From NCBI GenBank assembly GCA_963402885.1, contig OY727103.1, forward strand, positions 9,636,085-9,700,084: a stretch of DNA of 64,000 nucleotides, written 5' to 3'. Below, piece by piece: positions 21,712-33,993 of this stretch (positions within the stretch are counted from its first letter, which is position 1; the number at the start of each line of letters is the position of its first letter). Below the pieces are notes generated by a model. The model worked only from the letters and a program-made list of their open reading frames with translations, did no database searches and was not told the origin of the DNA. Source of the stretch: Antedon bifida (lineage: Eukaryota; Echinodermata; Crinoidea; Comatulida; Antedonidae). Made by a program: the position numbers and the translations under genes.

Positions 21712-24235
21712 GGCACCTCTAATTGGCCGGAAAAACACTCTCATGCAGCATGCTACGATTGAACAAAACGATCGTACTTTTTTCCTCCTCCTCGATTGTT
21801 TGATCATTCACTCGGTATTTTGTTTTGCGTTCAAGTTACAAGCCCCACCAAAAAAGCACAATTTGGGTGAGAAGGCAAATTCAATGCTTATTATAGCCAG
21901 GGGCGGACCCAGGGGTGTTTCCCTTGTGGCCCGGGCAACAGCCTTAATTTCATACTAAATGTTGTTTCTGCCACTAAATTAAAATTGAGTTCCATTTCAT
22001 CGTATACAATATCCATCCGGACCCGGAACTTGATAGGCTTAGTCATAAAGTAGTTACAGAGTTGCAGGACATTTTATTATTGTTGAATGTTTTGATATTA
22101 GCCTAATTGTTAAAACGACCTTCACAACCAAAGTATTTCTTTTCATTTTAAATGGAACGCTACAAAAATAATCCTCTGCTTCATCGGAGCATGAATACCT
22201 AATAACCAGACAAGAACGTATCTTTGTTACGTTTTACTATCAATCCATTTTCATGTCACGCAATCCATTTTTCAACAATATAGTAGTATAATAATAAAAT
22301 TTTGATTGAATAGTGAGGGATTAGTTACAGTTTGACTTTGAATAAACCATTGGTAATTTACTGAAAATCCAAAATTATTCAATTAAAGAAACGCTCAACA
22401 CATGAGAAATAGATGTCGGTCGATAAACTTCTGACGACGACTAAAACAACGACAATCAGCTAAATGTTAGTGATTTTATTTCATCTCTGGCTTGTTACAT
22501 TAATGGCACCTATAATTGGCCGGAAAAACACTCTCATGCAGCATGCTACGATTGAACAAAACGATCGTACTTTTTTCCTCCTCCTCACGATAACATTTGT
22601 TGCCGCCGTATGTTAGATGCGCGTGCTCTGTGTGCGGAACCACCGCCGATTGTTTGATCACACTCGGTATTTTGTTTTGCGTTCAAGTTACAAGCCCCCC
22701 CCCCCCCCCCAAAAAAAAAGCACAATTTGGGTGAGAAGGCAAATTCAATGCTTATTATAGCCAGGGGCGGACCCAGTGGTGTTTCCCTTGTGGCCCGGGC
22801 AACAGCCTTAATTTCATACTAAATGTTGTTTCTGCCACTAAATTAAAATTGAGTTCCATTTCATCGTATACAATATCCATCCGGACCCGGAACTTGATAG
22901 GCTTAGTCATAAAGTAGTTACAGAGTTGCAGGACATTTTATTATTGTTGAATGTTTTGATATTAGCCTAATTGTTAAAACGACCTTCACAACCAAAGTAT
23001 TTCTTTTCATTTTAAATGGAACGCTACAAAAATAATCCTCTGCTTCATCGGAGCATGAATACCTAATAACCAGACAAGAACGTATCTTTGTTACGTTTTA
23101 CTATCAATCCATTTTCATGTCACGCAATCCATTTTTCAACAATATAGTAGTATAATAATAAAATTTTGATTGAATAGTGAGGGATTAGTTACAGTTTGAC
23201 TTTGAATAAACCATTGGTAATTTACTGAAAATCCAAAATTATTCAATTAAAGAAACGCTCAACACATGAGAAATAGATGTCGGTCGATAAACTTCTGACG
23301 ACGACTAAAACAACGACAATCAGCTAAATGTTAGTGATTTTATTTCATCTCTGGCTTGTTACATTAATGGCACCTATAATTGGCCGGAAAAACACTCTCA
23401 TGCAGCATGCTACGATTGAACAAAACGATCGTACTTTTTTCCTCCTCCTCACGATAACATTTGTTGCCGCCGTATGTTAGATGCGCGTGCTCTGTGTGCG
23501 GAACCACCGCCGATTGTTTGATCACACTCGGTATTTTGTTTTGCGTTCAAGTTACAAGCCCCCCCCCCCCCCCCCCCAAAAAAAAGCACAATTTGGGTGA
23601 GAAGGCAAATTCAATGCTTATTATATCCAGGGGCGGACCCAGGGGTGTTTCCCTTGTGGCCCGGGCAACAGCCTTAATTTCATACTAAATGTTGTTTCTG
23701 CCACTAAATTAAAATTGAGTTCCATTTCATCGTATACAATATCCATCCGGACCCGGAACTTGATAGGCTTAGTCATAAAGTAGTTACAGAGTTGCAGGAC
23801 ATTTTATTATTGTTGAATGTTTTGATATTAGCTTAATTGTTAAAACGACCTTCACAACCAAAATATTTCTTTTCATTTTAAATGGAACGCTACAAAACTA
23901 ATCCTCTGCTTCATCGGAGCATGAATACCTAATAACCAGACAAGAACGTATCTTTGTTACGTTTTACTATCAATCCATTTTCATGTCACGCAATCCATTT
24001 TTCAACAATATAGTAGTATAATAATAAAATTTTGATTGAATAGTGAGGGATTAGTTACAGTTTGACTTTGAATAAACCATTGGTAATTTACTGAAAATCC
24101 AAAATTATTCAATTAAAGAAACGCTCAACACATGAGAAATAGATGTCGGTCGATAAACTTCTGACGACGACTAAAACAACGACAATCAGTTAATGGTTAG
24201 TGATTTTATTTCTTCTCTGGCTTGTTACATTTTTC
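21712..24235. repeat. Three-copy tandem of an ~864-bp unit
   Basis: GGCACCT.TAATTGGCCGG starts copies at 21,712, 22,505 and 23,369, and GCCAGGGGCGGACCCAG recurs at 21,898, 22,762 and 23,628 (864 and 866 apart). Copy 1 lacks a ~71-base segment present in copies 2 and 3 (after CTTTTTTCCTCCTCCTC), so its spacing is 793. Copies differ at only a handful of bases, so the amplification is recent. A C-homopolymer of about 14-18 sits in copies 2 and 3 where copy 1 has only CCCC. Each copy contains one TIR-like end, CAGGGGCGGACCCAG, of the MITE family seen complete at 26,418-26,776. Confidence 0.92.
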
Positions 24236-26217
24236 ATGACACATTACCGGACTTCCCCCTCCTCTCGCAATGAACGACAGTACAGATCTTCCCTATCTAG
24301 GCTCGTGTATGTAGCATACTACGTTATTCACAAATTACCCACGCATAGCAGTGTTACTAGAGCCATCACAGATTGCCTCTAATAGATCAATCATTCATAC
24401 ATGAATTCAAAAATTCATCGACAAACGAAATATAGCCTATATTCATTCCTTTTAAATATTAGGCATATTGCCAAGGCTAATAATCGATTTGTCCATAATT
24501 ATTGTGTTTTGCCGGGGGTTTTCCATAATCTAAGGCCAATTTTTAGGCCAAATCATAATTGTGCATATTCTGTATTTCCGATGCGTGTAGTACCCTATTT
24601 ATCTTCATTTCCGTACGTTCGTAAATATTAGGCCGAATTTCCGTAGTAATTTATAGACGTTCCGAAATTTGAACGTGTTATACCGGTAGCAGAGCAAAGT
24701 TTGCTTCTTTCTGCAAATGTCCTATCATTCTTTTCTATGTTTTATTTGGAGTGTGGTTTAAAACAACACTTTTGTAAAGTTTATAGTGGATAAATAAAAA
24801 TGAATTTTTGGAAATGGTGGTTTTAACATCTGACTTTATTTAGCATTTTTAAATGAATTAAAATTCCAAATCATACAATTTAACCTTTTGCTCAATATAT
24901 TTATAGCAACAGCTTCATATTTTTTGTATAACTTTTTAAAATTATTAATTGATAATTAATTTACATTAATTGAGTACAGTTATTAGAATGTATTACCGTA
25001 CCAAAAGTACCTTCATCGGGGACTTCATCAAGGCACTGTTATTGCATGGAGGTTTTACCTGCATGGTTATTGACTACTGTTTTCAAATTGACTTTATATA
25101 GTCTCCAAATGCTACATGGTACCTGCTATAATCAATGAATGGTGGATGATAAATTAGTATTTATATCAACAAAATTTACGCAAAAAAAGGAAAGATGATA
25201 ACCTTCTTAGTGCCACGGGCGGCGTTAGACACCATATGGGACATGCGTTGAAAACCCCTAGTCGGCGATACACACCAAACGTACCTTCTGTGTTTGAGGG
25301 CGATAATCACTAACTTCTGCTTGTCTGAGGATTCTGGGATAGCTTTTATTCGATCAAGCGTAAAATTTTCTTTCGAAAAATGTCAACGAAAAAATTTTCG
25401 CTATAGGAAAATCTTTTGGAAATATCAATTAAAAACTAATTAATTAATCAAAATCATGTTGTTTGTTGATTACACGTTCTCCGTATCTAGTCACACAACC
25501 GGAAATACTGACTCCTTTGTTGAAAAATGTGCAACGCGAGACGAATTGTTTGTAGGCCCATGCAGCACGTTGTCAGAATTTACTCGCCTGAGTAACTTGC
25601 TTATAGTGGGCATGCTCAGACTAACGATGGTGATATAGGATGGTTTGATTGGGCCTAGGCTAAGATTATACGATGGCGGTTTATTTGAATAAAATAACTC
25701 GTATCTAATTCTCCTATTATTACTTTTGTTCAAGTAAATATACATTTATAGGTATGTATTATAAATATTTGTTTGTTGGGGTTTTCTAAATATCATTTTA
25801 TTATCGTTTTTATACGATTTTTTAAAGCAATTTCTTGGAAATTTTAATTAAAAATTAGAATTTTTTTTTAATTCATACATTTCATAAATAAAAATAAATC
25901 ATACAAATATACATTATACATCATTTTACAGGAAATTTAATAAGGAATATTTGTTTTTAGAAACATTTTTTCATACATTTATGATAAAATGATGAAATTA
26001 CTGTTTGAAAAATTTCAACTCCCTGGAGTATTACAAAAATGCTGTTCTGAAAAGAATACGGTTGAGGGGAAATGGCTCTCTCTCGGGAATTTGGAACTAA
26101 GAGGGATAACGGACAATTTTTGCATGCGGTTCTCAATTTCAAGCAAGCAAGTCGTGAGTGAGTCTTCCGATTCCCAACAACAAAACTAACTCCCACTCCC
26201 CTTTAATTAAAAATAAA
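24236..26217. other. Intergenic region, no recognised gene
   Basis: Contains GTAAATATTAGGCCGAATTT at about 24,620, matching the right part of the MITE at 26,418-26,776, so the triplicated unit and this stretch probably derive from one larger element. The rest is AT-rich with no supported exon. Confidence 0.45.
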
Positions 26218-26417
26218 AGTAGGTAGGCCTAGGCTAGGCCTAGCCTAGTTTTTATGCCTATTTTAGAAATAGTCATAATAAATAACACTCTCTGCCTAAA
26301 CAAGTTATTAATTAGGAATACACCAGGCCTAGAGAGTACATCCGTTTTATTAATTTGGTTGTCTAACAAAAAAGGGACATTTTCTTATTTTTAATGCAGA
26401 TAGGCCTAGTAGTAGAG

Positions 26418-26776
26418 CAGGGGCGGACGCAGGGGTGTTGCCCCAGTTGCCCGGACAACACCCTTAATTTCATACTAAATGTTTTTTTCTGTCACTAAAT
26501 TAAAATTTAGATCCCACTTCATCATAGGCATATATTAACCATATTAACGTCGTTATAGAAGTCCAGTGTTGGAAGAGTAAATTGTAAATTGACTGACTGC
26601 AGCGTAACATTAACCGCGCACAATTTAACGGCTTTCTTTTTTCTTCATTTCTCTACGTCCGTAATATTAGGCCGAATTTCCGTATTAATTACAAACCTGT
26701 GGCGTAAATGCTTGGTTTCTATTTTGGCCCTGGGCTCTTGGGCAGCCCCCTTAAAATAGTCCTGCGACCGCCCCTG
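26418..26776. mobile_element. MITE with CAGGGGCGGACGCAGG terminal repeats
   Basis: Left end CAGGGGCGGACGCAGG; right end CCTGCGACCGCCCCTG, whose reverse complement CAGGGGCGGTCGCAGG differs at one base. 359 bases, no coding capacity. Left interior (CAACACCCTTAATTTCATAC) matches each copy of the triplicated unit; right interior (ATATTAGGCCGAATTTCCGT) matches 24,615-24,650. Flanks both read GAG, compatible with a short target duplication. Inserted next to a GGCCTA patch (26,220-26,330). Confidence 0.8.
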
Positions 26777-29540
26777 GAGGCATATGTAGTATGACAGTGT
26801 GACTTATATACCTCGGCTTGTATTGTGATATATTTGTAGATCAGTACAATCGGGTACCGAGAAGAATCGTGTACCGAGAATCAGGTGAAAAAAAGAGTGG
26901 TCCAGAATTGGGATCCTGGTCTGGATTGATCTCCAAAATTGAATGGAGTCGTCCGTGACCGCATATGTATCTGTGGTTTATCCTGAAAAACACACACAAA
27001 TGTCTGAGAAAAAAAATATAAGACAGATGGATTTAAGTTTATATTCAGAATGGTGGATAATTTAGCTGGAAAGATTTGTTTGCAGTTTTACTTTTGTTTG
27101 TTTTGTGGTAAAAAAATAGAATAAAAATAACAATCTTTGAAAGCATTTTATCAGTGAACAGGCAGATTTTCCGTGGGTCGTATTTACCTATGAAAAAATC
27201 TCCGCCACTGATGAAGAATTCTCATTTATAAAATCTGCAACCATTAACAATAAACGAAGAAAGCATTCAGAAAGATTAGGGAATATTGATTTATGCAATC
27301 CTATTACCTGATGCATATTATGCTTATGGTGCTGATTAGTGCCTATTATGTGGGCAGGAACCACACCATGTTCTAACTTTTTGGTATGATGACGTTGTCA
27401 AATAAACTTGAAGATCACAGTTTCGAAAGATAATGAATTGAGCAAAACATTATAAGATTTGGGAGAAAATTTGGCACGTAGAAGCGCACTGCGCGCTCTT
27501 TGAAATTTGTATAAATTTAACGAAAGAGATAAAAAAACTACTTTTTAACTTCAACTGGCCATTTCATAACGTCACAACATCCGATACGCTTAATTTTTAT
27601 ATGAAGTCATATCTACATTTCATCAGCTTTCATAATAAATTATAATCATCAAGGTCACCTTTAATTCTGTAGAGCTGTAAGATATTAAAAAATATGGCTT
27701 AGGAGAAATTACACGACCTACGTTATTCAAGTTTTTACGCGTTATGACGTCATCAAAATGAAAATATTGACAACTCATAAGAAAGATAATTAATTAAGCA
27801 ATCATAATATACATATATAAATTTGAGCGAAAATTGGGCACAAATTAACCGAGATGCGCTCTGTTGAATGTGATACTCTATGACCAAAGAGAAAATAACC
27901 TAATTTTTAAATTCAAGTGGCCATTTGATGGCATCACAACATTTTGTACGTGAAATGTGTACATGAATTCATATCTACAACTCAATGGCTTCCAGAATAA
28001 GTTGAAAAAATTGGGGGTCATCGTGCAATCTGAAGAATTATTTTCATTTTAAAAATGCCATTTTCAGCACTTTGATGCAATTAATGTGCGCATTTTGTCA
28101 TTTTTAACCTGGTCGTATAGCGTTATTTAAGGATGGTGAAGTAGAATGCGATTTGTATAAAAAAATCGTATTTTTTACGATTTTTAAGTATCGCGCGCGC
28201 AAAAACGTATTTTTGCGCAGTAATTTTTTGAAACACGTAAATGGCCTAATTCATGCTCTAAATTGATCAAAACTTAATTTGAAACCTTTTAAATTTTTAA
28301 CGCGCAATTTCACGTGCATGACCTTGAAACACGTAAGTTTTTATTTGCTAATATTTTTACTCTTCACCTGAAGTTTACTTATAGTGAATTTTATTGATAT
28401 TTTATGACAAGTTATGGAGATATGACTGATAATGTAATTTCACAAAATGGCGTATAAATGAAGTCACGGATGAGTGATTACGTCAATCACCGTCACTCAT
28501 CTGCTAACAATAGCATCACCATAGATAATTTGGACACTAATCCTTTTAAATATCCGTCATATATCTTAAAAGTTTATGGAGTAAAAAGAGTTTGTAACCT
28601 AGAATTAGGATTCCACGACTTAGGTACCCTCCAATCGTCTTTATGGTTATTATTCATGGACCAGTTAAGCTATTCGATTTTAAATTAATTCATTAATAAC
28701 AAACAAAATACAATTTAGTAGGTGAAATCACACATAACATCATTGCTATACATCTTCATTAATTCCAAATAAATCTGTTCTCTCTGAATTCAATTGAAAC
28801 CTAATTATTACCATAAATGGCAAAAGCTAGCTTAGAATATGTTGATAACCCACATATATTGGTGATGTTATCTCCTTCTTGGATGTAGGTGATCTAGTTA
28901 GATATAAGCGGCAATACAGATATTCATTCATTCATTCATCAGTGGAAAATTACTTCCATTTATTGTCATTTGCATGTAAAATATACATAGAAATTGTGTT
29001 TGCTCTGAGATACACAAAAACAGATAAATGAAAAACTAACAAAAACCATTACAACGTGTCACATCACTCTCGTACGGTATATACTGACAAGCATTCAGTG
29101 CCTGAATGGCAGCAGGATAAACCTATTTATACAAGAGATAATGAACCAGTAACGTCTACCGCTACCGTATAAAACCTCAAATACATTATGCATGGGATGA
29201 GTAGAATCTTGCAATATAGAGAATGTGTTTTCTTAATTAATCGATTTTCAAAAATGGATTCAATAGAACTCTGCTCAGTTCAAATGATACGTGATACTTA
29301 ACGAAACGTTGTAGATGACTTATATTTACGTGTGGCCCCAGTGAACCACAAAACAAAACTAAAGGTACGTACACTGAATGTGTATCAGAGCAACTCATTG
29401 GTCAGAAAATTTTGAATTATTGTGTTCTGTCGATGTGAAATGTGTTTAGTATTTAGAACATAGTGTGTATATTATATGTATTGTGCTACATGGTGCAACT
29501 ATAATCAGGGTACCTTGCTATCTCTCCAGGTATACAATAA
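26777..29540. other. Repeat-derived intergenic region
   Basis: About 26,880-26,990 looks like a dispersed-repeat fragment (GGTCTGGATTGATCTCC, then GACCGCATATGTATCTGTGG). 27,370-28,090 holds two diverged copies of one ~370-base segment (listed separately). ATTCATTCATTCATTC at 28,921-28,940 resembles a LINE tail. No convincing gene. Confidence 0.45.
27370..28090. repeat. Two diverged direct copies of a ~370-bp segment
   Basis: Paired words in the same order: GATGACGTTGTCAAA and ATGACGTCATCAAAA; AACTTCAACTGGCCATTTCA and AAATTCAAGTGGCCATTTGA; TGAAGTCATATCTACA and TGAATTCATATCTACA. The copies are old. GACGTCAT and GGCCAGTTGAATTCAA also occur at 36,875-36,905, so the family is dispersed. Confidence 0.6.
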
Positions 29541-29830
29541 TTGAGAATGTTGTTGCAAAGGCCTCGGCATCAGCCTCATTTTTACGGAATGTGGACTCCT
29601 TCTTTTTATGAATTTTTAAGAAAATCAATATATGGCTTTATGTGTAGACTCAATTCAAGTGAAATTTTTTTAGTCTCACCGATTATAGACAACGTCTTAT
29701 ATAAGTCAAAGATGCTCCCCAGGTGGAATGCCATCCTGAGATGAGTAGTAGTTTTAGCACAGTTTTTTATTAATAATTATTACTTTCTATGGACCACAGA
29801 TTCCGAAATAAAAGATTGAATGAATAATTC
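29541..29830 (+). mobile_element. 3' relic of a LINE (non-LTR retrotransposon)
   Basis: The frame to the stop at 29,744 ends in KSIYGFMCRLNSS, SPIIDNVLYKSK and MLPRWNAIL, the pattern (S-x-Y-x-F-x-x-R-L-x-x-S ... W) of the far C-terminus of many invertebrate LINE reverse-transcriptase proteins. A short 3' untranslated part and AAAGATTGAATGAATAA follow, a simple-sequence tail as in CR1-like LINEs. The upstream reverse transcriptase is absent: a 5'-truncated insertion. Confidence 0.45.
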
Positions 29831-30540
29831 ATAACATTCACAATTGAGTAAATTGTGTGTAAAAGTAGTGTTAGCCTATACTTTCGTAGGGTAAAATATT
29901 CTTCTTCAACTTCCCCACTCTAATACTTTTCAAATAAAACAAAACATTTTTTTTCTTTCATTGTAAAATTAAAATTAATACATTATCATTATAATTTCTG
30001 ACGAGATTTTTTTTTTAGGAGAAAAAAAAATCATAATGCATAAATTGGTGATTAAATCATAAAAAATGAAATCCAATTGAAAAACTTTTTTGGAAGGCTA
30101 CTTTTTCGGCGATTTCGTTCTATTAAGGCCAAATAGGGCACGATTTACAAATAGTTTTTCCAGGAGCTATCGGAGCCTTAAACATCATGTTGTTTTGAGT
30201 TCGTGTTGTGTCCGTTGGATATTGTGCTCCGCCAACAGAGCAAACAGAATTTCTATGTTTTTTTCTTAAAACAAATGACAATAACATAAATGATACTTGA
30301 CTTGTCTTGACTAATTATAGTTTTGACAGTAGTTGATTTAAACAGAAGTACGCCACCAATTTTTTATTAATTAAAGGGGTGGCGATGACTGTTTTCGATC
30401 CCCCAAACCTGAAAAAGTAGTTGGGGCTGCTGACAAAATTGTTTTTTGTCAGCCAAGAAGACGTGAATTAGGGGTACTTTTACGTATTATAGTCTAAATC
30501 TTTGTAAGCCTAGTTTAAATTGGTGTATTATAGTTTGAAT
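29831..30540. other. Intergenic, nothing recognised
   Basis: AT-rich, with homopolymer A and T runs around 29,940-30,050. No exon, element end or RNA gene that I can support. Confidence 0.5.
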
Positions 30541-30868
30541 ATTACTACTACTAGCCTAGCTAGGCCTAGGCCTAGTAGTAGAAACTAGCCTAGCCTAGGC
30601 TAGGCCAGGGCCTAGCTAGGCCGACTAGGCCTACTAGGCTAGGCTAGGCCTATGTTATGTAGGGCCTTACGAGCCTAAAGCTACTAAATAGGCCTAGCCT
30701 AGGCCTAAAACTAAGCCTAGGCCTAGGGCCTAGGCTAGTGTAGGCTAATACTAAGCTAGCCCTGTCAGCCACTGGCTTGGTAGGACTTGGTTGTACTTGG
30801 CTTTTGGTTGGTGGTATAGTACTACTATATTATTACTAAAGAGACTCCTAGCCTAGGCTAGTAGCCTA
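30540..30868. repeat. GGCCTA-rich island flanking element A
   Basis: Dense TAGGCCTA/CCTAGGCC words right up to the left target duplication of the inverted-repeat element that follows. Confidence 0.8.
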
Positions 30869-30886
30869 GACCTATCGGGATCCAGT

Positions 30887-31085
30887 CAAGTCGCCCCATC
30901 GCAAAGTCGCCTCATACAAAGTCGCCCAATACAAAGTCGCCCCATCGCAAAGTCGCCCCAAAACAAAGTCGCCCCGGCTCAGTCGCCCCATTCTAAAGTC
31001 GCCCCAACGCAAAGTCGCCCCAACGCAAAGTCGCCCCATCGCAAAGTCGCCCCATCGCAAAGTCGCCCCATCGCAAAGTCGCCCA
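30887..31085. repeat. 16-bp array GTCGCCCCATCGCAAA, left arm
   Basis: About 12 units with small variants (CATACAAA, AACACAAA, AACGCAAA) in the left terminal repeat of element A. Confidence 0.93.
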
Positions 31086-32789
31086 CGGTTTTATTTCGGT
31101 ATGATTATGAAGCGCCGCCGCTAGTAGTACGCTGTTTTAATCATATCGGTTGCGTTTGATATCGATTGCGTTGTTACTTTGGTCGCGCTAAATGTCGCAT
31201 ACATTATAATGTTTATCCTATTATATACATAATTTGTGTTTTAATTTTTATTTTACAGGTTTTAATGGAGTGATGTGCTTTTAAAAATCATTAAAAAAAT
31301 ACTCCCTTGTTTGAAAGTTCTAAAAAGATTATCCCTGATTTATAGTTTCGAAAATGTTAATTTAATATGATTTTAAAATTAGTTACCAGAGCCACAATTA
31401 CGAATCATTTCTTCAACCTACGCGTGGATACCAGCTCATTTTTTAGGATAATATAATAAATGTATAAATGTGTAGTACTCTAGTAGGCCTTCGTATAGAT
31501 TTACAGTAGTTAAAACAATAACAGTGTTGTAAGACAATGAGTGTTATAGGCTACTTGATCATTTTGCATTTATTGACAAGTTATGTGTCTTAATTTTATA
31601 ATGACTTTTCAAAATGAAGAAAAAAAAAAATTTCATCGCCGATATGATTGTTTTACATGCAGGTATTTTAGTAAAATTTAAAACGCTACATATTGACCAT
31701 GGAAAAACCATCGTACAGTATCGTGTGCGTGTTTTTTAAAAAGGGGACTCCCCGACGGTCAGCAGAAAGACGTAGCAGCTGTGAGGAAACAGATACCAGA
31801 AGGCGCAGCTCCGATTGGTTTCAGAGAATGTTTCAGATGGCGAGTCGCCTTTTATTCAACAGCACAATGATCATTTTACTGAAGAAATTCTTTTCAACCC
31901 TTTTGGTTATAGAACATTCTAATTATCATGCCTAATAAATATCCTCATATCGGGTGTTTATTTAATTTTAAATTAAACAAGACAGAGGCACGGAGTAATA
32001 CGTACACGTCACGGACGTACGACGAATACACACACGCACGTCATCATTTACGACATATAGTGGTGATATGATGCAATTTTATAATGGATATAATGATGGG
32101 ATTGCCTTTCCAGGCTTACAATCAATGTTCATTGTAATACTATGTATATAATAGTAAACTGAATGTTTATAAATAAATTGTTTTACGTAATTTGTTGCAT
32201 ATAAAATAAAAGACACAGACGCAGCCTACGTTTCCTATAAAATATTTCACATTTAAATAATTATGTACTGTTAAATGACATTACATTATGCTGGATAATA
32301 CTATAATCTTAAACTATGTTTACAAATTGTCATTTTTTAAGGCACACATCTTTCTCATCATACTGACCTGTAAAATAAAAACAAAAATCAAAAAATTATT
32401 AATATAGGCCTAATTATAATAAATATTCATCGACCAAAGTAAAAATAATCTAGATCGTATAACATCATTTTATCGCGACCAAAATTAAACGCGACCGATT
32501 TCGAACGCGACTGATATCGTCGTAAAACTCCGGCGGGGTTTCCCCATCTTCAGATGATGCGTTGTAGTGCGACAACGGCGGAGTAATTACGGGGGTTTCC
32601 CTCTGGTAAGCTAGCACGTTAGTGCGACCGCGGAGTGATTAGTCGGTGTTTCCTCTCTGATGATGGGGGTGCGTGACGATCGTGTAACCTGAGACTACAT
32701 GGCGGGACTTCCCCTTTTATGCATACACGTTCTGTGTTATTTTGTGTATCATTGCGACATTTTACGCACTTGTAAACTATTTTTTAACG

Positions 32790-32980
32790 TTTTGGGGCGA
32801 CTTTGCGATAGGGCGACTTTGTGATGGGGCGACTTTGCGATGGGGCGACTTTGCGATGGGGCGACTTTGCGTTGGGGCGACTTTGCGATGGGGCGACTTT
32901 GTTTTGGGGCGACTTTGCGGTGGGGCGACTGTGTAAGGGGCGACTTTGTATGGGGCGACTTTGCGATGGGGCGACTTGAC
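32790..32980. repeat. 16-bp array TTTGCGATGGGGCGAC, right arm
   Basis: Reverse complement of the left array, about 12 units. Open frames here on both strands are by-products of the repeat. Confidence 0.93.
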
Positions 32981-32999
32981 TAGCATCCAACCTATCTAG

Positions 33000-33786
33000 T
33001 CTATATCTATTCCTACGTAACTAGGCCTACAATCGCCAGGCACTACAGTACTGGGCCTACTAGCTAGGTTAGGTAGGGGTAGGCCTACATCATACATAAT
33101 AATGATAGTGACACTGACAGCAAAATTTACACACTAGGCCAGGCCTAATTATGCCCTAGGCCTACTTTGGCGCTAGTTCCGTTTCGCACCTGTTTTTATT
33201 TCAACTTCCTTTTGACTCCAAACTTGTTAATTAAGTAACTTATTGTGATTACCACACCTTAGAATTGGGCCTCATTAAGTACTATTATGAAGAAGAATCG
33301 CATAAAAAGTAACAAATAATCCTTGATGATTTTACAGACATACCATTCGCAAATTTAGCATACTCGAAGTTCAATATTTTTCGTTTCTATGGAGCGCCAA
33401 AAAGGCAACTAACAGTATAGATGGTTAAAAACTCAGGGGAATGCGTCTTCTTTTAATGCATCTATTATTGAAATACATGTTTAAATTAATTAAGTATATT
33501 TTGTCAATAAAAATAAATTTGTCTTAAAAATATTTCTATACGGGGAGGTGCTGCATTTACAGGGTTTATTTTTGTGGGCCTTGTACAGTAGCACAATTAC
33601 TTACCTTTGAATCAATAAAAACAAGTTGTCAGTGTTATCGCACACGCTGTTGAAAACGATCCCCTTCGTCAGGAACCAGTACAAATATTGTGACCTTTTT
33701 CCTGTCGTCTTGGTAATTCAAGTTCATAATATTTTTCAGTAAAACAGTAAAAATAAAGCCCATGTATGTATTTTGATCTTTTTCAG
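33000..33786. other. GGCCTA patch and 5' region of the pseudo-PMCA gene
   Basis: 33,000-33,180 is GGCCTA-rich. The rest is AT-rich sequence up to a pyrimidine-rich acceptor-like site TTTTTCAG ending at 33,786, implying that the coding exon at 33,819 is preceded by a separate untranslated exon. I could not place a promoter. Confidence 0.4.
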
Positions 33787-33818
33787 ACATTTAGTATCCA
33801 CTATGAGATAAAAAGTGA

Positions 33819-33993
33819 ATGATAATGGCAGACGAGATTGATTTAGCTACTCGGCCTGGATTGACTCTAACCCTTGATGATCTTGCTAGTATTGTTGAGA
33901 GGAATGGCCTAGGCGAAGCTGTCGCATTTATCAAGGAAAAGTTTGGCAATCAGAAAGAACTCTTGAGGCTCTTGCAGACACATGAGGATGATG
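33819..33993 (+). CDS. Pseudo-PMCA exon 1 (N-terminus)
   Basis: Start ATG at 33,819, or a second in-frame ATG at 33,825. Encodes LTLDDLASIVERNGLGEAV and IKEKFGNQKELLRLLQT, matching the PMCA N-terminal segment (T-M-E-E-L-R-S-L-M ... I-x-E-x-Y-G). Ends in phase 1 at GTAAAT. A three-codon upstream frame (ATG AGA TAA, 33,802-33,810) precedes the start. Confidence 0.85.

Larger units (their letters stand above)
30878..32988. mobile_element. Mutator-like (MULE-type) non-autonomous element A
   Basis: 2,111 bases. Left end GGATCCAGTCAAGTCGCC; the right end, reverse-complemented, is GGATGCTAGTCAAGTCGCC. Flanks GACCTATCG (30,869-30,877) and AACCTATCT (32,989-32,997) match at 7 of 9, a likely 9-base target duplication. 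Each terminal repeat carries an array of the 16-mer GTCGCCCCATCGCAAA (about 12 units, opposite orientations), then CGCGACC-type words (ATCGGTTGCG at ~31,145; GCGACCGATTTCGAACGCG at ~32,490), then the TATTTTACAGGT motif and its complement. No transposase frame; the longest internal open frame (31,693-31,935) resembles nothing I know. Long inverted ends plus 9-bp duplications are the MULE hallmark; a fold-back element is the alternative. Confidence 0.7.

Noticed and set aside
21712-24235. Paired long repeats read as LTRs of a retroelement
   Set aside because: The copies are adjacent direct tandem units, not ends of an element, and there is no polymerase-like frame between or near them.
32742-32990. 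Open frames on both strands over the GTCGCCCC array
   Set aside because: By-products of a 16-base repeat in the element's terminal arm.
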